A stretch of 64,000 nucleotides of DNA from Sphingobacterium zeae (GCF_030818895.1 NZ_JAUTBA010000001.1:2542001-2606000), one strand, 5' to 3'. Positions 17,732-27,384 are shown, counted from the first letter of the stretch. Program-made: numbers and translations. The notes: generated by a model from the sequence alone, not told the origin.

Positions 17732-19495
17732 CTATACCGATGACGTATCTTCGATATTGGTCGCTTTGGATTTGACGAGGGCACGCCACTCCCGGCGCAT
17801 CATCAGGTATTTAAAACTATCTGACGGATTGGTTGACTCCATGGGAAGACGATGTATCGGAAGTGATTCCGATGTTTTGTTTTTCGTGATCATCTTGCCA
17901 CCAGTTTTAGTCGGCTTGATTTTAGTACGTGCCAGCTCAAGAGATGCTTTCAGTGGTTTGCACTGGTACATATCGATAAATATCTTTGGCAGTTTTTTGT
18001 TGTATCCGCCAAAAATCGTTTGCATAAATATATACTCTTCCTGTTGCGGGATGATACCCTGGTTTCTAGAAAGCAAATTTACTTTCCATTTTGTCCGGGT
18101 TCTTGTTTTGGTCTTTTCATTGGTTACCCATTCAATGGCATTCTTAAATGCTGTGGCCTGATCGACTCCAGCATCTTTCTGGTTATTACCGGCGCGGTCA
18201 TAATAGAGGTTGAGCACTTTTTCTTCCTGCGTGTCGAAATACTCCCGAAATTCAGCTGCCAAATGGACGATATGTTTTGGCGATAGGACGTGCATAAATT
18301 TCAATACACGATACTCATTGTTTGGCTTAGGCTGACCAATGGTCAATGACATCATATTACCAAAGTCCAAACCGCCCTCAATCGCTCTTTTCCTGTTGAG
18401 ATATTTTAATTCCCGACAATCTGCAATATCAGCAATACCAAAACGGTCGTGCCACTTTGGATCGAGCCCGTCCTTATAAAAATGAAAGTCCGCAATGTTG
18501 GCGTAGAAGCGGTCGCCAGATTCCAGGGAAGGCTTAAGCGATAGAATCGCTGTATCCACATCACCCAGATCACTGGCAACTGCATCCGCAAACCAATTTG
18601 GGGTAAGGATATCCACATTGACCAGGGAAGAGGCTATAAAAAACAGCGTGCTGCCATCCTTATGCATGCGGGCCATACGCCATCGTTCTCTCCACCGCTC
18701 TTCTGTACGAAGCTTTTTGGCTGTTTCCTCCAGATCATTTCGCTGCTGATAATAAATCCTTTCCTGGATAGCTTCATTCAGTACAAAAGCAGCTTTCAAT
18801 ACCCGCAGTATTCCCCACTTGCGCATCTTATTGACCTGCTTCAAGATCCAGTCATACTCTCCAATATTGGCTGTGTTGGGCATATCGGTGGTGAATGTAT
18901 GGCCAAGATAGAAGGGTGATTTACCATACTTTATGATATACCCCCGCAAGGCTTTCATCAGGTTGGCGATCTTATGCTCAGGGAAATATTTTACTTCGTC
19001 ACCGATCACGTGCACATACGATCTACCGGCCAAACTGGCCGGACGATCCAGTGATCCAAATGTCACGTTTAATCCGGTATACCAGATCATGGTATGTTTA
19101 TAGGTGACCAGCCTGTTGTATGGCTTCCAGAAATGTTCTCTTAATTCCGATGGCAGATCTTCTTTCTCTGCCTCCGAAAATTCGGGCGGCTGCTTTCCAA
19201 TAACGTAATGAATACCTTCCCTATAGCCTTTTCGTTCGAGCCCTTCCAATACTGACGGCAGCACGTTTTTCTGTAGGTTGGAATAGGTATCAGACACCCA
19301 CACAATGGGCGCTCCGGGCATATCCTCTGCCATGGCGATCAGACGCTCCACAACGATCTCTGTTGTTTTAGCAGATCCACGTCCCAATACCATGTAGAGA
19401 AATTTTGGCAGGATCATCAGTGCCATCTGGGCGAGCCAGTTCATGTATGCAATAGCGGTATCTACAGTCTTTTTTATTTTCGGTCTCCAAGCCAT
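17732..19495 (-). CDS. terL: Terminase large subunit
   Basis: The DNA-packaging motor. The N-terminal ATPase domain has Walker A GRGSAKT at residues 38-44 and a Walker B with Asp166-Glu167 (VHVIGDEVKYF). The C-terminal RNase H-like nuclease begins near residue 374 with GGLDFGN, whose Asp would bind metal. Length (587) is normal. It follows the probable small subunit by 12 bp and precedes the portal. In this phage the packaging genes come after the protease/capsid genes, the reverse of the common order. Confidence 0.93.
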   Translation of the reverse strand: MAWRPKIKKTVDTAIAYMNWLAQMALMILPKFLYMVLGRGSAKTTEIVVERLIAMAEDMPGAPIVWVSDTYSNLQKNVLPSVLEGLERKGYREGIHYVIGKQPPEFSEAEKEDLPSELREHFWKPYNRLVTYKHTMIWYTGLNVTFGSLDRPASLAGRSYVHVIGDEVKYFPEHKIANLMKALRGYIIKYGKSPFYLGHTFTTDMPNTANIGEYDWILKQVNKMRKWGILRVLKAAFVLNEAIQERIYYQQRNDLEETAKKLRTEERWRERWRMARMHKDGSTLFFIASSLVNVDILTPNWFADAVASDLGDVDTAILSLKPSLESGDRFYANIADFHFYKDGLDPKWHDRFGIADIADCRELKYLNRKRAIEGGLDFGNMMSLTIGQPKPNNEYRVLKFMHVLSPKHIVHLAAEFREYFDTQEEKVLNLYYDRAGNNQKDAGVDQATAFKNAIEWVTNEKTKTRTRTKWKVNLLSRNQGIIPQQEEYIFMQTIFGGYNKKLPKIFIDMYQCKPLKASLELARTKIKPTKTGGKMITKNKTSESLPIHRLPMESTNPSDSFKYLMMRREWRALVKSKATNIEDTSSV

Positions 19496-19507
19496 GGGTT
19501 AGGGATG

Positions 19508-20455
19508 TTATTTTTTAAATTCTTCTTCGATGATGTCAAACTTGTCGAGCAATTTGATCGGTTCCAGCATCGCATCCTGGCGTAAATTCGATTTGACAGA
19601 CTCAGGCTGATCGAGTGCGTCGATCTCTGCTGCGAGATCATTCCGGTTGATAGGAGGAAGGCCAACCAATTCAGTATTGAGGGTGAACACTTTGATAGGA
19701 GGTAGGTACATTTCCTTTGGAAGCTTGTTGACATCTGGCTTGTCAAGTTCCAAAAGTGTCGCTGCCTGTTTGGTCAGGTTTCCGTAAACTTCATAATCCC
19801 GTGATGATTCGGCATTTTGAGCAACTACGTTTGCGGCCATTTCCAAACGTTCGGCAAACTTATGTCGCAAGGCTTTTTTATTGATGTTACGGTCGCCATA
19901 AAACAGGTTTACCGCTTCATCATACATCTGCGATGCGCGTTGATGTTTTAATCCAAAATTTTTGACGAAGAAATCAACAGTAGCACGACGGCCGTAGATA
20001 CTGTCCATGTCACGGATAAAAATTAATGCATCGATGTAGAGCTGCTCCTCGACACTGATATCAGCGATCGCTTTTCCTGCCTGTATATAATCGTTTAATT
20101 TCTCCAGGATATGGCGATGTTCGAACGTTCCGAAGATATCCATCTTGGATATCTTGAACGCACGGCTGCGCTTGATCTCATGGATCTGCTTTTGTGCCGG
20201 TACGTCTCCGGACAATGCCACGCTGTACAGGGCAAGGCGTTCGTCCATATCCTGTTTGAGCTTACCTGCTTCCAGACGTTCTGCTAAAAAGGAGTTGCCG
20301 TCTTCAGCGACTTGTCTAAAGACGGTTTTGTTGATACCGAAATAGGTAGCGATCTTATCATTGGAATATCCCAGGGCGGAGAGGGTTTCCAATTTGTCCC
20401 ACTCTTCATCAGATAGGTTAAGATTAGCGTGTTTTATGGGTCTGTTTTCCTCCAT
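19508..20455 (-). CDS. terS: Probable terminase small subunit
   Basis: A 315-residue protein immediately upstream of the large terminase gene. The N-terminal ~60 residues form a helix-turn-helix (GYSNDKIATYFGINKTVFRQ), as expected for recognition of pac/cos DNA; the rest is helical and could mediate oligomerisation. It is longer than many small subunits. The call is from HTH plus position. Confidence 0.7.
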   Translation of the reverse strand: MEENRPIKHANLNLSDEEWDKLETLSALGYSNDKIATYFGINKTVFRQVAEDGNSFLAERLEAGKLKQDMDERLALYSVALSGDVPAQKQIHEIKRSRAFKISKMDIFGTFEHRHILEKLNDYIQAGKAIADISVEEQLYIDALIFIRDMDSIYGRRATVDFFVKNFGLKHQRASQMYDEAVNLFYGDRNINKKALRHKFAERLEMAANVVAQNAESSRDYEVYGNLTKQAATLLELDKPDVNKLPKEMYLPPIKVFTLNTELVGLPPINRNDLAAEIDALDQPESVKSNLRQDAMLEPIKLLDKFDIIEEEFKK

Positions 20456-20500
20456 AAAACAAAAATGCCACTAACATAGTGGCAGGGAAAGGACGGAAAT

Positions 20501-21217
20501 TTATGCCAGCAGCCGGTTAACTTCGGCCAGTTGCATCTGGAGCTCTTTAATTTTTTCGTTGCGCTGCCGGACAAGATCTTCGCGCTTTTCTTTTTTCAGT
20601 TTTGCTTTAGTTCTCCAGAGGTTATTTTCAATATTTTTCTTCTTTTTGAAAAGCTCCATGGTATTGAGATTACGAAGATCTTTGATCCGCTTGATCTGGG
20701 CAAATATCGGGTGTTCACCGAGCGTGGTTTTCGTTTTTTTGTAGTGCTGTAGTTCCTGGTATATCCTGTGATTATCGACGAAGTTGGTCACGAGGATCCG
20801 TAGTTTATCACACAGCTCGTTTTCTTTTGCATCAGATAATGATTCGTAGGTTTTTACACAATTTGAATAGATGGTGATCTTATCTGAAATCAACAGTTTT
20901 AATTCATGCGGGCAATCTGGATCAGCCAGGAATGGCCACTGTGTCCGCACTCTATATTGTTCCTTTCGATTAGACTCTTGTGTCTTTGCTATGACAGCCG
21001 CTTTTGATTCGATATGAGCTTTGTTGACCTGAAAATCAAGCGGTATATCCGCTTTCCTGAATAAAGCTGTTTTCATAAGCTGTAGGTGCTTTTCAGGATT
21101 CTTTGATACAATGTTAGCGATCGACTTATTCGGATCCGTATAGTCCATAAATAAGCGAAGGCCGACCGTTGGGTCAGCTCCGCCTAATAACCAATTATAA
21201 ACTAAAGATGAAAGCAT
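20501..21217 (-). CDS. Phage hypothetical protein with C-terminal coiled coil
   Basis: About 238 residues, helical throughout. The last ~70 residues are a Lys/Glu-rich coiled coil ending in KELQMQLAEVNRLLA. ATG at 21217 is chosen because it forms a TAATG stop-start overlap with the M15 peptidase gene; the longer start at 21229 is possible. The segment before the coiled coil contains DPDCPHELK. Possibly a packaging or scaffolding accessory given its place before the terminase genes. Confidence 0.5.
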   Translation of the reverse strand: MLSSLVYNWLLGGADPTVGLRLFMDYTDPNKSIANIVSKNPEKHLQLMKTALFRKADIPLDFQVNKAHIESKAAVIAKTQESNRKEQYRVRTQWPFLADPDCPHELKLLISDKITIYSNCVKTYESLSDAKENELCDKLRILVTNFVDNHRIYQELQHYKKTKTTLGEHPIFAQIKRIKDLRNLNTMELFKKKKNIENNLWRTKAKLKKEKREDLVRQRNEKIKELQMQLAEVNRLLA

Positions 21218-21708
21218 TAACCGTTCCAAAATCTAGTACGACCTGTATCGATGTGAACAAACGTTTTGTAATAGCCGATACCGCCGGACTTTTTGTTCTC
21301 CTTGACAACTTTCTTCCAACCGGCGATATCGTTATGTAAAGGATAAGTGTCCAGGGCATTACCCAGTATGTGCTGACTGGAAGTAGCTCCATTCACTGAT
21401 CGGTTATATTCCGGAGATCGATAACTGCTAGATATACCAATAGGTGACCCGAATGCGTCCCTGAGCGTCTGAACTTCAGCAATGATATTCGCATTTATGC
21501 GCGTAAATGAGTTCTTTTGATTTTTGGTCAGGAACTCATGCAGATGAAAATTTTCAGTTAGACGAATGTTAGGCGAATTCTTGTTGAATTCTAAATAATC
21601 ACCATCCGTTTTAACACCGTATTTTCCAGCAATCACTAGAATGCTGGAAGCCAAATTTTTATTATTGCTCATATCTGGAAGGTTGAGGGAATACTTTTGC
21701 AATAACAT
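21217..21708 (-). CDS. M15-family peptidase, probable endolysin
   Basis: Zinc D,D-carboxypeptidase/endopeptidase of the M15A type that would cleave peptidoglycan cross-links. Metal and active-site motifs are seen: SSYRSPEYN, SQHILGNALD (His and Asp ligands) and FVHIDTG (third ligand). No signal peptide, so release would need a holin or other route. The start is uncertain: 21708 overlaps the upstream gene by 47 nt, 21672 by 11 nt. It lies between capsid and terminase genes rather than after the tail genes, an unusual place for a lysis enzyme. Confidence 0.85.
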   Translation of the reverse strand: MLLQKYSLNLPDMSNNKNLASSILVIAGKYGVKTDGDYLEFNKNSPNIRLTENFHLHEFLTKNQKNSFTRINANIIAEVQTLRDAFGSPIGISSSYRSPEYNRSVNGATSSQHILGNALDTYPLHNDIAGWKKVVKENKKSGGIGYYKTFVHIDTGRTRFWNG

Positions 21709-22723
21709 TTTTGACCGATAGCCATCCTTTGCTATTGCAGTTGATAAATTTCCGTTGCTGGAATAGATCCCACATCATTGCAGGCTCAACGCTGTCGCGG
21801 TAAACAGATGCAAGTACACCATCTTTGATATTACCCGTAATCTGGATTGGACGCGCGTCGGGGAACCGGTAATTGAAATACAACGATGTCAGTAGATACC
21901 CTTTTTCAGTGGCATTGTATTTCTCAATCACTTCCGCAAGGATTTCAGCGTTTACAAACATCGGTGTATGTGTGCCGTAATGATGCGTGGATAATCCTTC
22001 TTTTGCCAATGCCTGTTTGGTACGCAGGGAATTCTGGCAAAACAGAGACGTTCCTTTGGCATGATCTTCCAGATCACCAAAAGCTTTCAATACCTGGATA
22101 TCGATCAACGCCGTAGGACCTGCCAGATAGATATCATCGTTTGTCAAAATGAAATCGCCAGTTACTTCTCCCGAGGCGATCAGCGTTAGGATTTTATGCG
22201 TCACGTCAGCCTGTGGGTTTCTGATTTCAGCAGGAGCAGCACAGTTGCAGTCTTCTAAGATCAATACCGGATCCAGTGGAACGTGCGTAATTTCCGGAGA
22301 AAACCAATCTTCCTTGTCTCCGACAATAATAATGCGATGATCTTCGAGGAAGTGATCAGCCCAGGAGCGCAGCGCATAACGGAGCTCTTCTCCAGCCGCT
22401 TCTGATTTTAGATACGGAATAACGACAGCGATAGGTTGCTGCCCTTCGATGTGCGTAGGATCTGTTGAGCTGTTTTCTTCGCCTTTAGCATCTTTCGCTG
22501 CTTGATCGCTTTCGTTAAGACTTTTTTTATATTCGACACCTGTTGCTGTAAGCGATACCGATTTATCTTCATTACGTAATAGCAAATCTTTATTGATAAG
22601 CGAATTTAATACGGCATTGACTGATCCTACAGATAGCTCTGATTGCTCAGCGATAGCACTGGCAACCAATACCCCAGCAATGACCAAGGCTAAAACTTTG
22701 CTTTCTTTTTCTGATAAGTTCAT
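21662..22723 (-). CDS. Winged-helix domain fused to Stealth-like glycosyl/phosphotransferase
   Basis: A 353-residue protein with two parts. Residues ~1-70 look like a winged helix-turn-helix (KVLALVIAG, then SVGSVNAVLNSLINKDLLLRN). After an acidic linker, residues ~95-350 resemble a glycosyltransferase or Stealth-type sugar-phosphate transferase: AVVIPYL at the start, ILTNDDIYLAGP (metal-binding acidic motif) and HHYGTHTPMFVN. Stealth proteins transfer hexose-1-phosphate in capsule synthesis. Here it lies inside the virion gene cluster, so glycan modification of capsid or host surface is an inference. A cluster of Cys/Ala (EDCNCAAPAE) sits between. Confidence 0.6.
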   Translation of the reverse strand: MNLSEKESKVLALVIAGVLVASAIAEQSELSVGSVNAVLNSLINKDLLLRNEDKSVSLTATGVEYKKSLNESDQAAKDAKGEENSSTDPTHIEGQQPIAVVIPYLKSEAAGEELRYALRSWADHFLEDHRIIIVGDKEDWFSPEITHVPLDPVLILEDCNCAAPAEIRNPQADVTHKILTLIASGEVTGDFILTNDDIYLAGPTALIDIQVLKAFGDLEDHAKGTSLFCQNSLRTKQALAKEGLSTHHYGTHTPMFVNAEILAEVIEKYNATEKGYLLTSLYFNYRFPDARPIQITGNIKDGVLASVYRDSVEPAMMWDLFQQRKFINCNSKGWLSVKNVIAKVFPQPSRYEQ

Positions 22724-22778
22724 TGGTTTATTGTATTGAGTGCCGGCAGGTTACCGGCACTTAGTTTACTAATTTGTT

Positions 22779-23333
22779 TTATACTCCAGCACCGCCTGAT
22801 CCAGCAGATCCTGCAACGTCATTCCAATCTTCATTCGGAATAGCGGTACCTCTGTAGAATCCAGCACGAAGCCTTGACCGCACCTGTTGTGCCATCGTGA
22901 CCGTAGTCTTTGCAGCGTCGTTGTTATCCTGACCGGCAGGCGATAAGTAAATAGGGTTACACTTCCAGCCTATTACGCGGGTACCTTCTCCAGAACAGTC
23001 ATTGGAAAGGGCGATGAAAGGTTTACCGAGGTATTTCTGGAAAAATAATTCCGAGTCCACCTGTACTCCGGGATGCTCAAAAACCAATTTTTGAACAACG
23101 CCCTCAGCATCCGGATCTCCGTCTGGATCATTTGCGATATCGATAGACTGTGCTGTAACCTCAATAGCAATTGCTTTTGCACCTTGCTTTAGGGTAATAT
23201 TTCCGGTGACAACGATATCATCTTCAGTACGGGCAGGAAAAGTGGCGATATCATCATAATGTACCAGTTGGATGACACCTTCTTTAGGTTTTGGTGCTGC
23301 TGATTTTTTTCGCAGTGAAACTTTAATTGCCAT
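22779..23333 (-). CDS. Probable major tail tube protein
   Basis: A 184-residue, beta-rich protein directly downstream of the major capsid gene. The pattern is that of tail-tube proteins: an N-terminal strand region, a central segment, and TTVTMAQQVRSRLRAGFYRG near the end. It ends in a Gly/Ser/Ala tail (GSAGSGGAGV) like that of the capsid protein. An alternative is a capsid decoration protein. Confidence 0.55.
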   Translation of the reverse strand: MAIKVSLRKKSAAPKPKEGVIQLVHYDDIATFPARTEDDIVVTGNITLKQGAKAIAIEVTAQSIDIANDPDGDPDAEGVVQKLVFEHPGVQVDSELFFQKYLGKPFIALSNDCSGEGTRVIGWKCNPIYLSPAGQDNNDAAKTTVTMAQQVRSRLRAGFYRGTAIPNEDWNDVAGSAGSGGAGV

Positions 23334-23402
23334 ATTATTTTAGTTAGTTGATTGTGAATGGATAAAAGGGGCCGAAGCCCCTCCTGTGATTTTGGTTGAT
23401 TG

Positions 23403-24932
23403 TTATACGCCACCGCCAGCGGAGCCTGACCCTTCAGAGCCAGTTACCGGTAGTGTACCGTCAGGGAATTTTCTTGAATCAGGGAGTTCAGCCTGAGGAT
23501 CATAGTTGTCCGGAACATAGGCAAATACTGCTTCAGCGATCTGAAAGCCTACAGCTAGCCAGAACTCACCGATAAGCCACACTTCATAAGGCGCTTCGTA
23601 CACCTGGTTGATTACATTTGGCGCTTCGTTTTTATGACGGAGCTTCACCATGTTACCATCTACCGTAGAGAATACAATCGGTGAACCTGTCATACCATCC
23701 AAGGCAACTACAGTAACATTGGAGAAATCAATACGACGCGTACCGAAGTCACCGACTTGTCCGGAATTGGTACCCCAGATTTTTTTGTAAGCACGTTCGT
23801 ATCTGGTCAAAACCTCCGGCGCACAGTACAAGTTCATTTTCTTGTTCTTGTACAGTGGTTTCAGTTCATCGACGAAAGCTTCGAAAAATGCCATTACCTG
23901 TTCATCCGTAGCTGTTTTCCAGTTGATGGTCAATGATGTGAAATTTACTTTCGCATTGGCGCCCAAGGCTTTTTGCTGAACTAAGATCGTTTCCAAACCA
24001 TCCATTGAATCCTCAGGATCTGTAGGTTTGTTCGGATCGGTATTCTCCACATACTTACCCTTAAAGATCATTCTATACTCGATGTCTTCCAGGATCTGCG
24101 GATAGATCAGCTCTTGCCAGATGTACTTTGTGATCGGCATATCTTTTGGCGATACCTGCTCATCGTACAATTTGAAAAGGTATGAGTCAAGCACTTCAGA
24201 AGGTACGATCGGCACGTTTATCTTGTGGCGACGGTTAACGATGGTCAGAGGCGTAAACTTGGTCTGGCCTTTAGGTGTCCATTTGTTGGTAAACTGTTGT
24301 ACGACGGAATTGATCTGCGCCTGAATTGAACGGAACTCAGTAACAGCCGGCACAGATTTGAAATACTGAGATGAGGTGAACCCGCCAAAAAGCTGTTTAA
24401 TAATCTCTAGATTATTATTGTTCTGGCTGAGGTAAGTCCCAAACTCTGTGCGCACCTGTGATACGTCCATTGTTGCTCCGGCAGCAGGTTGCATTGTAGC
24501 TGCGCCCATTAAAGCTAAAGCAGCAACATAGTGAGAGGCTGTAGCAGCAATGTTAAAGCTTTTGGATGCCTTTGGTTTAGACGGTTCCTGAACTCCTTCA
24601 GCAGCTGGTAGATCTTCCGGAGTATCCATCAGCGTTGCGATCAATTCTTCCTGTTTGGCAATTTTCGCCAAAGCAGTTTTAAGATCAGCAGCTACTTTTT
24701 GAGCAGCTTCAGTGGCCCCAGGAGTTAGAAATTCTTTGACAGCATCATGGATCTGAGGTGCAGTTGCTTCCGGATTTTCAGAGGCTAAGCCTTCTTTGAA
24801 TTTTGCTAGGGCCGGTTCGCCGTAGGTTCCTTTCAAAGTTGTTTCCTGTTCCTCGGTTAATTGGTTGTTGTCAGGCATTGCCGACAAACCAATTGCCTTT
24901 AAGAAAATCGCTTTGATTTGATTAAACTTCAT
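23403..24932 (-). CDS. Major capsid protein
   Basis: A 509-residue protein directly downstream of the S49 protease. The N-terminal ~120 residues are helical and charged with Ala-rich stretches, like a HK97-type delta/scaffold domain, ending near a Pro/Lys linker (QEPSKPKASK) that could be the cleavage region. The rest is a mixed alpha/beta shell domain, followed by a Gly/Ser-rich C-terminus (GSEGSGSAGGGV). Position after the protease and composition support HK97-fold major capsid; the cleavage site is inferred. Confidence 0.85.
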   Translation of the reverse strand: MKFNQIKAIFLKAIGLSAMPDNNQLTEEQETTLKGTYGEPALAKFKEGLASENPEATAPQIHDAVKEFLTPGATEAAQKVAADLKTALAKIAKQEELIATLMDTPEDLPAAEGVQEPSKPKASKSFNIAATASHYVAALALMGAATMQPAAGATMDVSQVRTEFGTYLSQNNNNLEIIKQLFGGFTSSQYFKSVPAVTEFRSIQAQINSVVQQFTNKWTPKGQTKFTPLTIVNRRHKINVPIVPSEVLDSYLFKLYDEQVSPKDMPITKYIWQELIYPQILEDIEYRMIFKGKYVENTDPNKPTDPEDSMDGLETILVQQKALGANAKVNFTSLTINWKTATDEQVMAFFEAFVDELKPLYKNKKMNLYCAPEVLTRYERAYKKIWGTNSGQVGDFGTRRIDFSNVTVVALDGMTGSPIVFSTVDGNMVKLRHKNEAPNVINQVYEAPYEVWLIGEFWLAVGFQIAEAVFAYVPDNYDPQAELPDSRKFPDGTLPVTGSEGSGSAGGGV

Positions 24933-24956
24933 AGTGAGTGGATTTAGGATGAAAAA

Positions 24957-25856
24957 TTATTTATGGTTTGTCCAGTATTGGATGTTGACATAGTCAATAG
25001 CGGCTTTAAGCCCGCCCAGCTGATCAGCCAGACCGAGTGCAATAGATTGCTCTGCATCAAAGGTTGCCCCTGTCAGCACTCCCTGTGCATCGTACTTAAG
25101 ATTAGGTCGGCCCGCTTTCACTGCTGTGTGGAATTTATCGGCGAGCGGATTGAGCATCTCCTTGCGGATCAGGTCGTATTCTCCTTTTAAAAACTCCTTG
25201 AATGGCTTGTTTTTATCTGGCGACTGATCGGCGTATACTTCGTGATATTTGGCTCCCTCTTTTTCGTAGTAGGGAATAGGATCCAGATAAGAGATCATGA
25301 CACCGATAGACCCTGTACCCGATACGGTATCATTGTCTAAGAAAATACGATCTGTCGCAGCTGCTGTCCAGTATCCGGCAGAATAGGCGGAATCAATAGC
25401 CGACACAATAGGTTTATTGAGCGATTTTGTATAGTTGATCGCATCTAGTAGTGGAGGAACAGCATTACAGGCACCACCTCCAGTATCGATATCCAGGACG
25501 ATACCTGATACATTTTCTTTGGCAGCAAAGTGTCGGATGTAATGGGCGATCTCATCCATGCCGTACGTGCACATGGTGCCATACTTCAGCATTACACCTT
25601 TGACTGGCAACACCACAACACGTTTCTGCTCCGTATCAACTTCGGCTGTCACCTCGTCATCAGACCCGGCAGAGAAAGCGCGGATATCAATTTCTTTAAG
25701 TTCCTGGATCTGATTGGAGAAAACGCCATTATTAGCAATGATACCTTTGGCCTGTGATAACAGACCTTGTGCCTCTGTAGGCGATATCATGAAATGGCCC
25801 TTGAGGATGGTGGATAATAAATGGAATTGCCAATTGCCCGCTAGTTTCCTTTGCAT
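24957..25856 (-). CDS. S49-family prohead protease
   Basis: SppA/ClpP-fold serine peptidase that processes the capsid during head maturation. Ser159 in DSAYSAGYW is the likely nucleophile and TGSIGV the conserved SppA block; LDIDTGGGA is the strand before the oxyanion region. The start at 25856 keeps the typical N-terminal RKLAGNWQFH segment; 25877 and 25790 are alternatives. It lies 24 bp before the capsid gene. It could instead be called a SppA-like signal peptide peptidase, but the neighbours make the phage role clear. Confidence 0.88.
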   Translation of the reverse strand: MQRKLAGNWQFHLLSTILKGHFMISPTEAQGLLSQAKGIIANNGVFSNQIQELKEIDIRAFSAGSDDEVTAEVDTEQKRVVVLPVKGVMLKYGTMCTYGMDEIAHYIRHFAAKENVSGIVLDIDTGGGACNAVPPLLDAINYTKSLNKPIVSAIDSAYSAGYWTAAATDRIFLDNDTVSGTGSIGVMISYLDPIPYYEKEGAKYHEVYADQSPDKNKPFKEFLKGEYDLIRKEMLNPLADKFHTAVKAGRPNLKYDAQGVLTGATFDAEQSIALGLADQLGGLKAAIDYVNIQYWTNHK

Positions 25857-25931
25857 AATTCTTATGATTTGATGCAAAGGTGTCGAAGCAGGCTAGGCTA
25901 GGAAAGGACGTTTTGAGGGGTATTTATTATG

Positions 25932-26309
25932 CTATGGAAGCATTGGTATAGGTCGGTAGAATGTATTGTGCGATATGGTTATTGTATTTAAAAACAGAGA
26001 ATTATTATAAGTTACGTAGACCGGTATATCCGGAGAACCAACTATTATATTGGTTCCATTACAAAAGTTAACTCTGATAATTAGCGTCTCTGGCAAAGTG
26101 ACTTCTTCTTTTAAACGTGCACTTATCGTTATGGTATTCATTCGGCCGGATTTGTCATCTTTACTTGTTTCGGTATATTCCCCCGAAGCGACATGCATAG
26201 GCAAGTCTGCCCAGCCGTTCAAGGGCTGCACTGTAATGCTGTTGCCGGCAGGGATCCAGCGTACGATCTGGTCGGCTGGAGCGTATTGTATAGATTCTAT
26301 CAATTTCAT
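25932..26309 (-). CDS. Phage structural-block hypothetical protein
   Basis: A 125-residue beta-rich protein without membrane segments. Its start overlaps the preceding gene's stop by 4 nt, and the pair opens the late head operon before the protease. No family is recognised; a minor head or decoration protein is possible. Confidence 0.5.
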   Translation of the reverse strand: MKLIESIQYAPADQIVRWIPAGNSITVQPLNGWADLPMHVASGEYTETSKDDKSGRMNTITISARLKEEVTLPETLIIRVNFCNGTNIIVGSPDIPVYVTYNNSLFLNTITISHNTFYRPIPMLP

Positions 26310-26842
26310 AGGGCATCTTGATATTCGTTAATAACTTTTTTGATAGCTGCGTTTTGGATACGGACACGTTTGGCCAGTCTTTCATACAGTTGCTTGATCT
26401 GTTTCTCCTCCGATCGGTATTGCCTTTTTTTTAGTTGCTCGGGATCTCCGATCTTAGAAACCAGCTTTCTGGAAAGAATATAAGTTTGAATAACATCCTT
26501 TTGCTTCAACTTTAAGGCCATTCCGTTGTAATAAAATTGTATCCAGTCGTTTTCAAACGTCGCGGTGATATAATCTTCGATCTTTTGCTGATCGTCGATA
26601 GAGATATAGCAGAACCTTTGGAATAACCCTGGCATAGCTGATGTTTTGGGAAGTTTAAAACTCACCGATTTGTCGGGGTCAAATTTCTGTTCAACAGGGA
26701 AGTCTGAATACTTGACCATCGAGCATATAAACTTGCCAACCTTGGTATCACGGAAGATACTGAACGCATCGTTTTCATAGGCAAAAAGGTGATGCAGGTA
26801 GTCGCGCAGGATATCTTTTTTGATATGGCAAAAAACATTCAT
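26306..26842 (-). CDS. Phage hypothetical protein, first gene of late operon
   Basis: A 178-residue protein, helical, Lys/Arg-rich in the C-terminal half (RKLVSKIGDPEQLKKRQYRS). It starts with MNVFCHIKKDILRDYLHHLF. A well-formed -7 element lies about 24 nt upstream, so it heads the late transcript. No family recognised; scaffold or regulatory roles are both possible. Confidence 0.5.
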   Translation of the reverse strand: MNVFCHIKKDILRDYLHHLFAYENDAFSIFRDTKVGKFICSMVKYSDFPVEQKFDPDKSVSFKLPKTSAMPGLFQRFCYISIDDQQKIEDYITATFENDWIQFYYNGMALKLKQKDVIQTYILSRKLVSKIGDPEQLKKRQYRSEEKQIKQLYERLAKRVRIQNAAIKKVINEYQDAL

Positions 26843-26865
26843 AAATACTTCGAGATTGGTACAAT

Positions 26866-26873
26866 CAAAGATA
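26866..26873 (-). promoter_or_regulatory. Candidate late-operon -7 element
   Basis: On the minus strand the sequence reads TATCTTTG, a perfect match to the Bacteroidota -7 consensus TAnnTTTG, about 24 nt before the first late ATG at 26842, implying a short leader. The expected -33 TTTG about 19-20 nt further upstream is not clear, which would fit an activator-dependent late promoter. Confidence 0.5.
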
Positions 26874-27200
26874 CTTATTTTTCCGCTTGAATCGGAATTT
26901 AATGTATTGGTTTTTAGTGTTATTATGCTCTTTTATTTAAACAGATTATTCCGGTTTTTTACAGCCTATTTAATACATATTTTTCCTCGCCGATCGGAAT
27001 TATATGTGATAAATTCTTGATAAAAAAAGTGTGACGTTGTTAACACTTTTTGCAATGGGTACCTAAAAAATCGGCTAATTTTCTGTAATTCTGTAAACTT
27101 GTAATATAATGCTGATATACAGATAGTTAAGATGTAATATTTTGTGCTTTTATAGGTTACAATTTTTTTTTGATTTTGTAATCTTTGGAATGGAGCTGTT

Positions 27201-27255
27201 GTGATTACATTTTTTTGTAATATCTCTATTTAGTGTTACATTTTTTTGTAATCAC
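27201..27255. repeat. Paired ATTACA-T7-TGTAAT palindromes
   Basis: Two copies of TTACA-T7-GTAA lie about 32 bp apart. The outer arms of the pair, GTGATTACA at 27201 and TGTAATCAC ending at 27255, are exact inverted copies of each other. A related but looser copy lies at 27157-27182. They could be operator sites for a phage regulator or fold as an RNA hairpin. Confidence 0.5.
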
Positions 27256-27384
27256 TTAATTTTCTCTAAATCACTCCTTTATCATATTGTTTTTTATTTG
27301 TTTACAGAATTACAAAAATTTTAAAGTTAAAAGAGTTAAAGGGTTAAAGGGAAAAGCCGGGACGGCAGCGGGGTATAAAAAGGT

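Noticed and set aside
24957-25856. Host SppA signal peptide peptidase
   Set aside because: Short, without membrane anchor, and directly before the capsid gene; prohead protease fits better.
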